NCBI GenBank assembly: GCA_029817715.1
Contig: JARUPY010000474.1
Span: 4,154,001-4,218,000 of the forward strand
Source: Melastoma dodecandrum
Taxonomy: Eukaryota > Streptophyta > Magnoliopsida > Myrtales > Melastomataceae
Length of the DNA: 64,000 nt
Direction of reading: 5' to 3'
Shown: one piece after another, positions 44,533-56,689 of the stretch
Numbering within the stretch: the stretch's first letter is position 1
Layout: the number at the start of each line of letters is the position of its first letter
Made by a program: the position numbers and the translations under genes
Notes under the pieces: generated by a model
Database searches by the model: none
What the model was told of the DNA's origin: nothing
What the model saw: only the letters and a program-made list of their open reading frames with translations

Positions 44533-45198
44533 CTACCTTCTGAATACAACTATTTTCCTATGTCTTCTCCTTGATCCTCTCCCCTGGTTGGCGCCGCTTA
44601 GGAACTTCCCAATCCCAGCACAACTCTTCTTCATCGCCTCCTTGTTCAGACCCAAACACCACAACACCAGCAACACCACCCCAAATCCTAAAAACCAAGA
44701 ATAGTAGTCACTAGCCATGCCTACCCCCAACCCAACCATCATCAGGACTCCCAACTGCGGCGGCGGATTAATCTCCATTTCCTTAACAATCAACAGGCTC
44801 AACCCAGTCGCAATCACCACTAACCAAAACCCTAATCCCTTCCTCCATCCCCTCCCATCCCACCGCCACCACCGTCCGGAACCACCCCAGGAACCCAGAT
44901 TCCCGCCTCTACCGTCATCTCCTCCGCCCACGAACTCCCCCACGATCAGATCCAGCGGGGCCGGCAGCACGCTTTTGCTCGACAGGACCGTCCAGAACGC
45001 TCGACCAACCAGCCTCTTGAGCACCGGAGACAGCGACGGAGGCCGCTTCCTCTTCCTCCTATTCCTTCCGTGGCAGGTCGGTCCCTGCTGCGCCACGATC
45101 GGGGGACATCGAGGGACGAGAATGGAGGAGTAAACCGGGGTTCTTTGCTGGGGGAAATCGGACGGAGATGGAATGAACGAGTGGACTAACATTCGCAC
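44533..45198 (-). CDS. Plant-specific integral membrane protein, unknown function
   Basis: A single-exon frame of 221 aa. The N-terminal ~60 residues are basic and Ser/Pro-rich (RNRRKRKRPP), possibly an organelle-targeting region. Next comes LVGRAFWTVLSSKSVLPAPLD and a Gly/Trp-rich segment. Three hydrophobic segments follow: LGFWLVVIATGLSLLIVKEM, LGVLMMVGLGVGMASDYYSW and FLGFGVVLLVLWCLGL. The C-terminus is strongly basic. The pattern resembles uncharacterised small plant membrane proteins that I cannot name. The reading frame is clean and GC-rich compared with the flanks, supporting a gene. The exact start is uncertain. Confidence 0.65.
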   Translation of the reverse strand: MRMLVHSFIPSPSDFPQQRTPVYSSILVPRCPPIVAQQGPTCHGRNRRKRKRPPSLSPVLKRLVGRAFWTVLSSKSVLPAPLDLIVGEFVGGGDDGRGGNLGSWGGSGRWWRWDGRGWRKGLGFWLVVIATGLSLLIVKEMEINPPPQLGVLMMVGLGVGMASDYYSWFLGFGVVLLVLWCLGLNKEAMKKSCAGIGKFLSGANQGRGSRRRHRKIVVFRR

Positions 45199-45587
45199 GA
45201 GGTCGCGATTTGCTCACCGGCGATTGGGGACCGATGCAAGTGGTAGGGTAGGGTTCTCGAGTCCAGTGGACCGTTGGAAACAGATCAGCTGATACAAAAA
45301 GTGGACGCCAGGTTATAAATAATAGGGGCATTGCCACGTGGACACATACGTCAAACTTTAATTCAAAAGGCATAAAAAATACGGACATAAAAAAAGAAAA
45401 ATACGGACATAAAAAAAAGCATTTAACCCCAGGAGGAGGATGCATAAGATATACAGAAGATTTGTGTAAAGGATTACAGCAGCTCATGACACTATTAACA
45501 ACCTTGCGTAAATCCTTCAACACTGAGCTTCCATCAAAAGGGTGGTATTGCTACATCAAAAGTCATGAGCCCCGACTGTCGGCATCT

Positions 45588-46732
45588 TCAAGCGTTCACG
45601 ATTGTCCCACCATTAGGATGGAGGACCTGTCCAGTTATGTAAGACGAGCAGCTATTACAGGCTAGGAACATGAAGCAAGGTGCGACCTCCATCGGCTGCC
45701 CGGCCCTCTTCATCGGCACCTGCATGCCAAAGTTCTTTGTCTCCTCTTCCGTGAAGGATGCTGGGATCAGCGGTGTCCATATTGGACCAGGGGCCACTGC
45801 ATTCACTCTTATTCCCTTCTCGACTAGCTGAAGGGCAAGCCCTCTTGTGAAGGCAACGATGGCTCCTTTTGTCGAGGTGTAGTCCAGGAGCTTACCATTC
45901 CCCTTGTACGCGGTCACTGATGATGTGTTTATGATCGAGCTACCCTGTTTCATATGCTTCAGCGAATTCCTGCCACCATTTTGAGACGATTCAGACAAGA
46001 TTTAGCTTGTACGTTATCGGTGTGCGGAAACCTACTGTCGCCTTACTTGACCATGAAGAAGTCAGAGAAGCAGTTGGTCCTGAAAACCCTCTCGAGCCTC
46101 TCCTCGTCGATCTCCTCCACAGTCTTGCACTCATACTGCTCGGCCGCGTTGTTAACCAAAACATCTATCCGTCCATAAGCACCCATGACCTCCTCGACAA
46201 CTTTCTTGCAATTCTCATCGAATCCGAGGTCCCCTGCGACAGCCATAGGATCCTTCGCATCTGGGGTCTTCCCCTGTCGAAGCATCTGGAGGGTGTCGTT
46301 CGCGTCCTTATCCTCCTGACCTTTCAAGGTATGTGAATGCCACAGTGGCACCCTCCAAAGCGAAGCAGTGGCAAACCGCCCTCCCAATACCGGAGTCACC
46401 ACCCATGACCAACGCCACTTTCCCCTGCAAACAGAAAAAGTACAAAATGGGACATGGAGCTTAACCATGCGTCCGACGCGCTGAGAAACATTAAGACGTA
46501 CATGGAGTTTGTTAGAGGGCTTGTAGTCATGGGAGGTGAACTGAGGGGAGGGGTCCATGACGTGCTCCATGCCAGGTTGCTTCTCCTGCCTATGCGGAGG
46601 GAAATTTCCACCGTCGTGGGACGAAGCCACGGCTGTTCTCTTGGGGGAGAGGAATATGGGGGCGAGTGATGATGGCGGGAGGACGAAGAGCGAGGGGCTG
46701 GCGCGATGCACCGAACAACTTGCAACTCCCAC
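45588..46732 (-). pseudogene. NADPH-dependent aldehyde reductase / glucose-ribitol dehydrogenase-like SDR with frameshift
   Basis: Three exons (46502–46732, 46047–46424, 45588–45969) encode a classical SDR like chloroplast aldehyde reductase ChlADR1. An N-terminal transit-like segment is followed by HDYKPSNKL, GKVALVMGGDSGIGRAV, KGQEDKDANDTLQML, VLVNNAAEQYE, the serine in INTSSVTAYKGNG, the YTSTK catalytic pair, and GPIWTPLIP. These enzymes detoxify reactive carbonyls with NADPH. Two oddities are seen. There is one extra base near 46326–46330 (minus strand ..CATACCTTGAAAGG), which puts the nucleotide-binding half out of phase with the rest and creates an early stop. Also the cofactor motif starts MGGDSGIG where TG is invariant. 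Exon 2 is 378 bases, one more than the phase requires. A pseudogene is likely; a sequence error is possible for the frameshift alone. Confidence 0.8.
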
Positions 46733-47508
46733 ACCGTAAGCGGCAGGATAGCATCATCCCCTGCATGCTGGCGTCTTTATATATATAATATATGGTGCCA
46801 TGACACGTTGCACGTGGCAAATCAGATGCAGGATGGTGGACACGTCATTACAGAATTAGTCCTGGATTATAAATTATATCTTATGTTCATTTTTACGATT
46901 GTTTCCTTCAATATAGTTTCGGTTAGTCGGTCCTCTCTATGGCATCCTGTATAGGGAGATCTCCTTCAATTTTAACCCGATTAAATTATAAGTTATGTTT
47001 TATAATTTATTTATCCTCACGTTTTAAAAAGTTTTAACATGTGTTTATATTTCTTTAGTCTTAAAAAAAATAAATAATAACTTGTTTTGTTTATATTTTA
47101 GTAAAAATGCATGTATTCATAGTTTAAACTAGCAATAATATTTTAATAAGCATACAAACATATTTCAAGTATAAAGTGGGGTGTGCATACATATTGTTAC
47201 ATATCGTGACACCATATCATCTTTTTCTTGTACGTGTCATTTAGCCAAGATATTTCTTAAACGTTAACTCACTTTCAATCGCTAGTAAGATGTTGTCCCC
47301 GGTTGGGATCAGTTCTATTTGTTTAAAAACCGATCTAAATAACTACATGTAATATTTATTCTACCTACCCATGACGAACATTAAGATAGTATGTTTCCCG
47401 ATATTTCTTTTTCCGTTGGATACGAGAAAACGTTTGAAGGACAAAAAGAAGAGTATTGATAACTAGTTTCGAGTTTTCGATGACATGGATAGTAATTTAT
47501 ATTGTATT
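46733..47508. other. AT-rich intergenic sequence
   Basis: No gene is seen. The left end is the promoter side of the SDR gene, with a TATATATAATATATGG run near 46780–46795. The rest is AT-rich spacer up to the LTR. Confidence 0.5.
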
Positions 47509-49014
47509 TGTTGGTATAGGATTTTACTATGAGGGGAGTTGAATTAGTGTCTTTAAGTATTTTGACACTTATTCGATTACAGAAGCGTTGTTCTGTCAGA
47601 TTACAGATATTGGATCTGCTGAATAGATTTTCAGTTCTGATATGAGTTATCTTATGTGTGTGACACAAAGATTTATAGTGGTTCGACAAACAATGCCTAC
47701 GTCCACTTTCCCGGCGCTCATCCCAATTAGGGCGTATTCACTACATAATGATCAGGGGACTTTACAGATGCATACTTCTATCAGAAATGTGACTAACAAC
47801 TTGCGCGTACTCACGTGTCTAACTCAACCCGCACACAACCGACGTGTCTGACTCCAGCTCCTTACTAAGCCCGTGGCTTGACGACTACCACCTGCCCTCG
47901 TGGCTTGACAGCTACCACCTGCCCTCGTGGCTTGACGACTACCACCTGCCCTTGCACACACAACCTGTGTGACTAACAACCTGCACAAATAAAATAGCTG
48001 CAACACAAACAATTTGCAGTTACAGAAGACGCTCTCTCTCAGAGGTGATCGGCTCGGTGAATGAACAATGGACGCTCTCAGCTTTTACAACGGTGCAGGG
48101 ATAAAGGTTTCTGGTAAGCTTTCAGGTAGAACGACAAGTTGGAAATGTTGCTTCACTCTTACTTTTAAGCTTGTCCGTAGAAACGAGTTTCCCAATCAAT
48201 CACCAACGGCTAGTTGATTCACCTGCCATTTTCTTCATGATTCGATCCTGTGGGAAAAAACTTCCTAGAACACAAAACATTATCCTTAGTAATATCAAAT
48301 TATAATAAGCCAGATCAATCACCTAATAAGAGATAATGTAGTCTACTCATAAATTGTTTTCTGCGATAGCAGAATCAACACTTTTCCTTATGTGGAATTG
48401 GCATCCAGATTGATTTGTTTCCATAATATGAAAACATTCCCATTGTAAAATATTCTCACCAAATAAGGGAGATTTAAACCTGATTAGATCGTTGCCAATT
48501 TCCATAATCATAGGATCACTTCAGTTTAGGAAATATATCTAACGATATCTTTTCAAAACAACTCAAGGAAAGAACTTGAGAAACAAGTTAATTCCAAAGG
48601 TGAACCTAGATATGATTCCAGAGTTAATTCAATAAGAATTAACTTAAGGACGTATGAGATGATTATCTCACGTACTCGCATATTGAACAATCTCCAATAA
48701 GAAAATCGTCATTCACAGAAGTGTCATTATGTAAACCGTAGTAAGTACTTGAGCAAGGAGAGTTATAGTATTTGTGACAGAGAAGCTCATCTCTACAACA
48801 GAGATAGTTGACTCGATAATAGATCTTGTCTTCAGAACACTATTTTTGATGGCTAGATCGTTTCCTCCGTTGAAGTACTCCACATAACTCTTTTACATAT
48901 TGCTCAGATAACAAAGATCAGCTTCTACACCCGAAGACACATTCTTCTGTATACTTAAACAGCAAATTAGCAATACATAACGTTTGTCATTACCAAAACC
49001 AGATTATATCAACA
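47509..49014 (-). mobile_element. Probable solo LTR, ~1.5 kb
   Basis: On the minus strand the segment begins TGTTGATATAATCTGG and ends CCTATACCAACA, the TG..CA ends expected of an LTR. The flanking five bases are similar on both sides (GTATT and GTGTT), suggesting a mutated target duplication. No retroelement coding domains lie inside or next to it. A small 27-base tandem repeat is at 47872–47952. The first 12 bases equal those of the segment starting at 11148, so both may belong to one LTR family. Confidence 0.55.
47872..47952. repeat. 27-base tandem repeat, three copies
   Basis: Copies of CGTGGCTTGACGACTACCACCTGCCCT start at 47872, 47899 and 47926. The first and third are nearly identical and the second has a small change (GACAGCTACC). 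It lies inside the probable solo LTR. Confidence 0.9.
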
Positions 49015-50955
49015 GTGTTACTCGTTTCGACTTGTTTACTTTCATATTTGATTAATTTTATAGAGGCTACGATCGAGAAACAACAATCTGATCATGGTAA
49101 GACTCTTGAAGACGACAAATATGATAGCTATTACGATTGCAGGTGATGCGGATACTAATGGTGCCGATATTACGTTCAAAATGGTGAGATAACTAGGATA
49201 ATATTATAAGCTCGTGTTTCGAATAGCCGGACGGAACAATAGGGATTATTATCTTTAATGATCTATTATGTAGACGAAGCGAACAAAGCGGCGTCCGAAC
49301 TCGACGAGTCCGAGTCGTGTCACAATAAAGGATAACGTGGTGGATGGCGAAGATTGATAATCAATCACATAGGAAGAGGTGTTGTGGCTGAAATTAACCA
49401 TTTCACAAAGTTTATGCCACAGTTCCAATCTTCATTCTTCAACTTGGGTGAGATGTATGTCACGTAAGTCCCAATTGAGGCCACAAAATTAAGCATTGAA
49501 CACATCCAGAGTGGTCCATGTCTGCAAAGCAATTAAATGAAAGTTGCTGGTTAGAGGAGCACGCAACATAAGGTTGATGAGCGATTGGAATTTTCCTCTA
49601 AGTGTCAATTACCCAAACTGCTAACTCCAAGTACGACCTGTAAGTGGCGACGATCAGATGCCAAAAAGGAAAAAAGAAAAGGAAAGGAAAGATGGAGATG
49701 ATCCACCGGAGAGGGAAATGGAGATAGATGAAGAAGAAGAAAGACTCATGGGGACCCTCAGGCCAGGCTTCTTCAACGGCCGGATGATTTCCTTCTCTTT
49801 TTTCGGTTGGAAGGTCGATGGGTTGGACCGAATCTGGGTTCGCAAGATGTTAAGGACAGGCCAAGATGGAATACGACGACAACACATATACGTAGTCGAG
49901 TCGAGAGGATATTTATTACTCCCACCCAACCACCGTATTCCCAAGGTCAATAGCGTGAATCTGGTTTCTCTACGCATAATAATGATTAGTGGGACATATT
50001 TACTTACTAAAGAATGTGGTTGAGCAAGAACGACAGTTTCTTTTTTTTTTTTTTTATAAGTAAGAACGACAGTTGAGCAATGTTTTGCTCTTGAACCGTA
50101 GGTGAGACCACGACGACCTCGCATTGCGAATTCGCTATTAGCCATCACATATCTTTTTTATATCGTGTATGATGTGCATTGAATCGGAGGAGTGTGGCAT
50201 CATCAGGGAAACGTGCACCATGCCGTGATATTCATTCATTCGCGATCATTCCATGCATTCGTTCATTCAATGGACGGTGGGGAGTTGTGTTGGCAGTCTC
50301 AATTATTATCGTTTTCTCTCTCCTATTTGATTGATCCGGTGGACTTCATACCTAACTCAAATGATACGTACGACTGAGTGAGTGGTTGTTATTTCCCCCC
50401 GGCGGCTAAAAACCTCCGAAAAAGGCCGCGTTGAATATTCTTAACCCAAACCCTAACCCTAACCCTCACCCTCTTTCATTATTTATTCTTTGTTCAAGCA
50501 CTTGAATTGACTTTTACTAACTCCGTATCATGTCATATAATTTAAAGTCCAACACGTGATTTGGGAATTAAAACCCGTGGGCGTTGGTATTAACAATGAT
50601 AATAATGATAAACCAAATCCTCCCTGCTTGCCACAGTTGATCATAGTCTCTCGGAAAAGCAAAACTCTTCTCTTTAAAGCCGACACGATATCGTCGAAAG
50701 CCCATGACGACAACGACGACCGTGGCCATTTATCCAAGGAGAAGATAAGGTCTAACAAATACTACGAACGTGACCAAATCAACCGCGAAATATTGTACCC
50801 GTTTGGGAATGGGGGAGGGCTTCAGTCTCAATCTATAAATACACCCCCTCCATATCTTTGGTTTGCAGGAAGACAAAGCATACTTTGGTTACGTTCATTG
50901 TCTGTGGAGGAAAGGAAAAGAGAGAGAGAGAGAGAGAGAGAGAGATAAAGAGAAG
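49015..50955. other. Intergenic region with telomere-like motif; LOX promoter and leader
   Basis: No gene is supported. Frames around 49654–50148 on both strands are low-complexity and lack family features. At 50448–50472 is AAACCCTAACCCTAACCCTCACCCT, a telo-box-like run. The last 80 bases are the lipoxygenase leader, with a TATA-like CTATAAATACA at ~50833 and a (GA)n tract at 50919–50944 immediately before the start codon. Confidence 0.55.
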
Positions 50956-53900
50956 ATGTTGGAGGAGATCATTGACGCGATTAAGGAGAAGGTCGGCCAC
51001 CATCCGAAGGCGAAGGTAGGATCCTCCAAGGATGGTCGTAAGGTGTCCGCGACGGTCGTCCTGATGAAGAAGAACGTGCTGGACTTGAACGACTTTGACG
51101 CGTCCGTCATCGACGACCTGGACGAGCTGCTGGGAAAGAAGGTGTCCCTGCGGCTTATAAGCGCGGCTAATGGCGACCCTGGTGAGTGCTTTCATGGTCA
51201 TCCTGTGTCACGGAGCTCGTTGGGGGTCACTTTGCTTTGTAGATGATCTATCTGATAGCAAAAATAAGATAATGCCGCCGGTCGCAGTTATTTCATCGTT
51301 TAATATCGATTATGTGGTTATTGCGACATAATATGACTTAACGATTCGTTGGATCTGAGTCCGAGAAAACCCTTTGAATCGACCCGGTAAATCATATAAA
51401 AAAAAGGTCATTAGGGATGATATGGACATGCCCTCCTTAATTATTACTTTCGTCACTGTTACTTCCTTAATTCTGCTTTTAATGCTACAAGAATATGCAG
51501 GAAATGGTCTCAAGGGGAAGCTGGGAAGCCCAGCCTTCCTAGAAGAGTGGATATCCACCTTCACTCCCCTGACGGCGGGAGAGTCTGCGTTCAAGGTCTC
51601 CTTCGACTGGGATGAAGAAATTGGCCTCCCCGGCGCAATCGCCATAAGTAACAACCACCAGAGCGAGTTCTACCTAAGGTCCATAACTCTCGAGGATGTC
51701 CCGAGCCATGGCCGAGTTCACTTCGTCTGCAACTCCTGGGTGTATCCTGCCCATAGGTACAAGGCGGACCGCATCTTCTTCTCCAACAAGGTATGTACTC
51801 TTAAGGCGTGCCGATGAGCTACTCCGAGTTTTATTTACCTGTCGTATTGGGGTTAACTCTAAGGCGACGTTTTCAGACGTACCTTCCGGGCCAAACTCCG
51901 GCACCGCTGGTTAAGTACAGAGAGGAGGAGTTGAGCAGCTTGAGGGGAGATGGAACGGGAGAGCTAAAGGAATGGGACCGGGTCTACGACTATGCTTACT
52001 ACAATGATTTGGGTGACCCTGACAAAGGTCCAGAATATGAGCGGCCAGTTCTCGGAGGATCGGCAGAGTATCCCTACCCTCGCAGGGGACGGACCGGTCG
52101 CCCTCCGACTAAAGAAGGTAAGTTGCTCAGAGAAATTCGAGTTCCCTCTCTGTTTTGCATCACGACTCAATTTCGTTTCACCTGTCACAGATCCGAACAG
52201 CGAGAGCAGGCTGCCCCTTCTCATGAGCTTGAGCATATATGTTCCTAGAGATGAACGCTTTGGTCACTTGAAGATGTCGGATTTCCTTGCATATGCGCTA
52301 AAGTCCGTCGGGCAGTTCATCAAGCCAGAGCTCGAGTCTCTGTTTGACAAGACCCCAAAGGAGTTCGATTCTTTCCAAGATGTGCTCGACCTTTACGAGG
52401 GAGGTCTCAAGCTTCCCAACAGCTTCGTTAGCAAGATCCAGGAAAATGTTCCATTGGAGTTGCTGAAGCAGGTGCTTCCGACCGAGGGTGAAGGACTCCT
52501 TAAATATCCGATGCCTCAAGTAATTCATGGTCAGCGAAAAATGCTTATAAAGCCGATCCCAGTCCTGAATTCATTATGTCAATTTTCAGTCCGAAAACAA
52601 TTGTTGTTGATTTGCAGAGGATAAGTCTGCGTGGAGGACTGATGAGGAATTTGGCCGAGAAATGCTCGCTGGAGTGAACCCTGTTGTCATCCGCAGTCTG
52701 CAGGAGTTTCCTCCTACGAGCAAGCTAGACCCTGCTGTCTATGGCAACCAAACCAGTTCAATCACTGACGATCACATTAAGCATAATCTTGATGGCCTGA
52801 GCATACAACAGGTGAGCTCGTGGATTCATATTATATATAAGGCACATCGCATCGATCTGCTTTCCTTGTCCTCTCTATCTGCTGGAAATCATAGAGATGA
52901 GTGCAAAACTGCAGGCCATCAAGAAGAACAGGCTATTCATTCTGGATCATCACGACGCTCTCATGCCCTACCTCAGGCGGATAAACAGCACGACCACGAA
53001 GACCTACGCCTCTCGAACTCTCCTGTTTCTGAAGGACGATGGGACTTTGAAACCGCTGGCTATCGAGCTCAGCCTGCCCCATCCCGACGGAGATCAGTAC
53101 GGCGCCGTTAACAAAGTGTACACACCTGCCGATCAGGGGGTGGAAGGTTCCGTGTGGCAGCTCGCCAAAGCTTACGCTGCCGTCAACGACTCCGGCTACC
53201 ACCAACTCATAAGCCACTGGTAAATAAATTGTTGTATTGAGCTGCCGATGATAGTCTTTGAGCACGTCGATTCACTGTATGACTTATTGTGATGACAGGT
53301 TGAACACTCATGCGACGATTGAGCCCTTTGTGATAGCGACCAATAGACAACTAAGCGTGCTACACCCGATTTACAAGCTCCTGCAACCTCATTTCAGGGA
53401 CACGATGAACATAAACGCGTTTGCACGGCAGATTCTCATCGATGCTGGCGGTGTGCTGGAGTCAACCGTATTCCCGGCCAAGTACGCCATGGAAATGTCC
53501 TCCATGGTTTATAAGGACTGGGTTTTCCCCGACCAGGCTCTTCCAGCGGACCTCATCAAGAGGTAGACATCGATAATCTTTTTTGAACAGAGCCGTGTAG
53601 CTCGGCCGCATTGATTGATTGATTGGGATTTGTGTGCTGCAGGGGAGTGGCGGTCGAGGACAAAAACTCGCCACACGGCCTCCGGCTGCTGATAGATGAC
53701 TACCCGTACGCAGTGGACGGGCTTGAGATATGGTATGCAATCGAGGCTTGGGTCGAAGACTACTGCTCCACCTACTACAAGTCCGACGATGCCGTCAAAG
53801 GAGACACGGAGCTCCAGTCGTGGTGGAAGGAGCTGGTCGAGGAGGGGCACGGCGACCAGAAGGGCAAGCCGTGGTGGCCGAAGATGCAGACCCTGAAGGA

Positions 53901-54396
53901 CCTGACAGGGAGCTGCACCATCATCATATGGGTGGCGTCAGCACTCCACGCGGCCGTCAACTTTGGGCAGTACCCTTACGCCGGGTACCTGCCAAACAGG
54001 CCGACGATAAGCCGGAGATTCATGCCGGAGCCAGGGACGGCAGAGTACAGGGAGCTGGAGTTGGACCCGGAGAAGGCGTACCTGAGGACAATAACCGCGC
54101 AGCTGCAGACACTGCTGGGGATATCGCTGATAGAGATACTGTCGAGGCACTCGACGGACGAGGTGTACCTCGGGAGGAGGGACACGGCGGAGTGGACGGC
54201 GGAGAGGGAGCCGCTGGAGGCGTTCGAACGGTTCGGGAGTCGGCTGGGGGAGATCGAGAGGAAGATCCTGGAGATGAACCGGGACGGGAAGTGGAAGAAC
54301 CGGGTCGGGCCGGTGGATGTCGGTTACACGCTGCTCTACCCAACGAGCGAACCGGGCTTGACCGGGATGGGCATCCCCAACAGCGTCTCCATTTAG
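50956..54396 (+). CDS. Linoleate 9-lipoxygenase (LOX1/LOX5 type)
   Basis: Eight exons (50956–51181, 51501–51790, 51877–52117, 52191–52529, 52618–52811, 52915–53219, 53299–53562, 53643–54396) give 870 aa, the usual 9-LOX length with no transit peptide. The N-terminal PLAT/LH2 domain covers residues ~40–170. The catalytic domain has iron ligands in [20 protein letters not shown], the later [11 protein letters not shown] and the C-terminal isoleucine of [29 protein letters not shown] and PNRPT are also present. The enzyme adds O2 to linoleic and linolenic acid at C-9 in the cytosol, leading to oxylipins in defence and development. The C-terminal SVSI replaces the common SISI but keeps the iron-binding isoleucine. 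All phases agree. A degraded copy follows at 54700. Confidence 0.95.
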
Positions 54397-54699
54397 GTGG
54401 AGGACAGGACACGTGGCACCAATTCGTTTCTAATAATCGTTTCCTTAATTTGTTTCTTTAGTTACACTTCGTCCCCGTTCGTTAAATAAATTGACAGTGA
54501 TGACAATGTCGTCAAACATGGTTATTAAATAAAGATAGTAATTCCACTGGATTGATGGCTGTAATCGTTAAGCAGTTGCCGTCATATTTCTGAATTAGGA
54601 TTGTTCAATTTTATAAAATTCAAGCATCTTTCTCACAATCACGATTAGTTTCTGGGGATGCAAACAAGAAAATATAGATCGACAGATGGGTTGGGGGAG

Positions 54700-55590
54700 G
54701 TGTAATGCCTCGCTGTGAATTGATCTGCCACTGGTACGCGCCAATTGCCGGCCGGTGCGATTCGAAGAAAGATTGTTCATGTCAATCTGAGAACTTTGCG
54801 TGCAGGTTGAATACAAATTCTGCGATCGAACCTTTAAGCTTTTGTATTTACATCCAAGTGCTCGATGGAGTTGCCATTGGCAGCGTACAAGGATTGGATC
54901 TTCCCCAGACCAGGCGCTGCCAGCAGATCTCATGTCTTCTCTACAGAGGAATGGCGGTGGAAGATTCTATTAACCTCATGGCCTCCAGCTGATGATTGAA
55001 GACTAACCCTACGCTGTTGATGGCCTTGAAGTATGGTCAAGGACCACTGATCCTTCTGTTAGGGGACTGACAGAGGGGTGCAAAGAGGTCGCACATGGAG
55101 ACAAGGAGGACGAACCATGGTGGCTGAGGATGCAAACCCTTAAGGACCTCACGGTGACTTGCATGACAAACATACGCATGGCATCAGCTCTACATGCGGC
55201 GATGAAATTTTGGCAGTATCCTTATGCAGGTTACCTGCCGAACGGGCCGACCACCAGCAGGCGATTCGTGCCAAAAGAGGGAACTATAGAGCTGTTCGAG
55301 TAGCAGTCCAGGCATTTGACCGACGAGGTCTATATCGGACAGAGAGACACCCCCGAGGAGACCTCAGAGGGCGAGCCACCGGAGTCATCTTACAGAAGTT
55401 CACAAAGAGGTTGAAGGAGATCGAGGGGAGGATTCCGCGGAAGAACAGCGATAAGAGATGGAAGAACAGGGTTCGCATCGCTTTCCCCAGGCAGTGCAGC
55501 ACTGAAGGGATGACCGGCAAGGGAATTCGCAACAGCGGTGAAACAAAAGAAACGCCGTCTATATCCTCCGACGTCTCGACCGCAATCTGA
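54700..55590 (+). pseudogene. Truncated tandem lipoxygenase pseudogene
   Basis: Pieces of the last LOX exons follow in order, in shifting frames. There is ELICHW (end of exon 6), LNTNSAIEPL (start of exon 7), AYKDWIFP (end of exon 7), an RGMAVEDS start of exon 8, TLKDLT, ASALHAA, LPNGPTTSRRF and a C-terminal GMTGKGIRNSG. Segments between are missing and stops interrupt every frame, so it is dead. It lies 300 bases downstream of the intact 9-LOX gene in the same orientation, a tandem duplicate that lost its 5' two thirds. Confidence 0.85.
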
Positions 55591-56689
55591 ATCCGCCCCT
55601 TTCGTCGCTGTCTTAAAAATCTAAAACGTCGTCCCCCTCCCCCCGGGAACTTTAAAATCCAGCCGTCGATCCGAGTACTTTGTGTACGTATGATATGGAC
55701 TGTACTTAGCCGATTCAAAAGTCTCTCGAGTAATTTTATTAACGAAGATAATTTTTAAAATTGGTGAATCTTGATTGGCCAAAATTATTCACATGCGCCC
55801 TTAAAAGTTCAAGTTTCGCGGCAACGTCCCCCCTTCCTCTTTTACTTCCTCCCCCTTCCCCCATCTTTCTTTTCTTCTCTTTTTTTTTTTACCTAGAAAT
55901 CGATCCCCCCGCCCCGCCCGCTCCGATCGAGTCTTCTTCCCTCCCGCCCATCCGATGATCGCCTCCGTTTCCGTGATGGGACTTCAATCGGTGAGTTCCT
56001 CTTCGATTTGTTGCTCCCTCGCCTCCCCTCCGATTCTCCCGATTCTTCGATCCCTTTTGCTTCCCTCGGTGTTTCTGCTTTCCTGAATTTCTTCCTCGGA
56101 GTTCCGATCTTTCCCTTCTCGGCTCCTTCTTTCTGTTCCGTTCGGTTTTTGTGAGCTGATTGGTGGAGGTTTGACAGTCGGCGCGGGGACCTATAATTTT
56201 TTTTTCCCTATTTTGGTCTGTCAACGGAAGTGGAGCGGTACGCCGCTAGTGTGTGCGCGGGATTGTGAATCTGGCGGTTTTTTTTTGTGTGGGGGTCCCG
56301 CTTCTGTACTCCGTGAGCAGTGAAGCGTTGGGAGGAGCGTTTGAAGTCGTGCTAGGGGTTTCTCGTTTTTAGGTTAACGTTATTGGCTTGAGGTTTTGAA
56401 TTTTCTTTCGCGGTGCTCGAGAAATTTATTCTCTGTTTTTATCACGGAGTTATTTTTTTCCTTTTGTGGGGGTGGGGGTGGAGGCGCTGTACTGACCGTA
56501 GTGGTTTTACTTAGTTTGGCTCGAATTTGAATCATTGGGTGAGGTATATGAGTTAGTCACTTCGTATAGTCCTCCTACAAACATTTCATAAGTCATTTGG
56601 TTAATCTTCGTGGCATGTGTATGTTTCTGAGGTGAAGCTATTGACAAGGATGGGATGGTGTTTTAGTTTTGTTAGGCGAATATTTGTCG
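55591..56689 (+). promoter_or_regulatory. ALY promoter, leader exon and 5' UTR intron
   Basis: The stretch has no gene of its own. A pyrimidine-rich segment (55820–55960) leads to a putative leader exon ending ..CTTCAATCG|GTGAGT (donor near 55991). A T-rich leader intron of about 0.7 kb precedes the ALY start. The likely acceptor is GTTAG near 56670–56674. Confidence 0.45.

Noticed and set aside
49654..50148. Opposing 121- and 164-codon frames before the LOX gene
   Set aside because: Lysine/glutamate- and serine-rich low-complexity sequence, mutually antisense, without conserved motifs or exons.
53730..54461. 243-codon frame over the last LOX exon in another phase
   Set aside because: Shadow of GC-rich coding sequence; the true frame has the lipoxygenase iron ligands and C-terminus.
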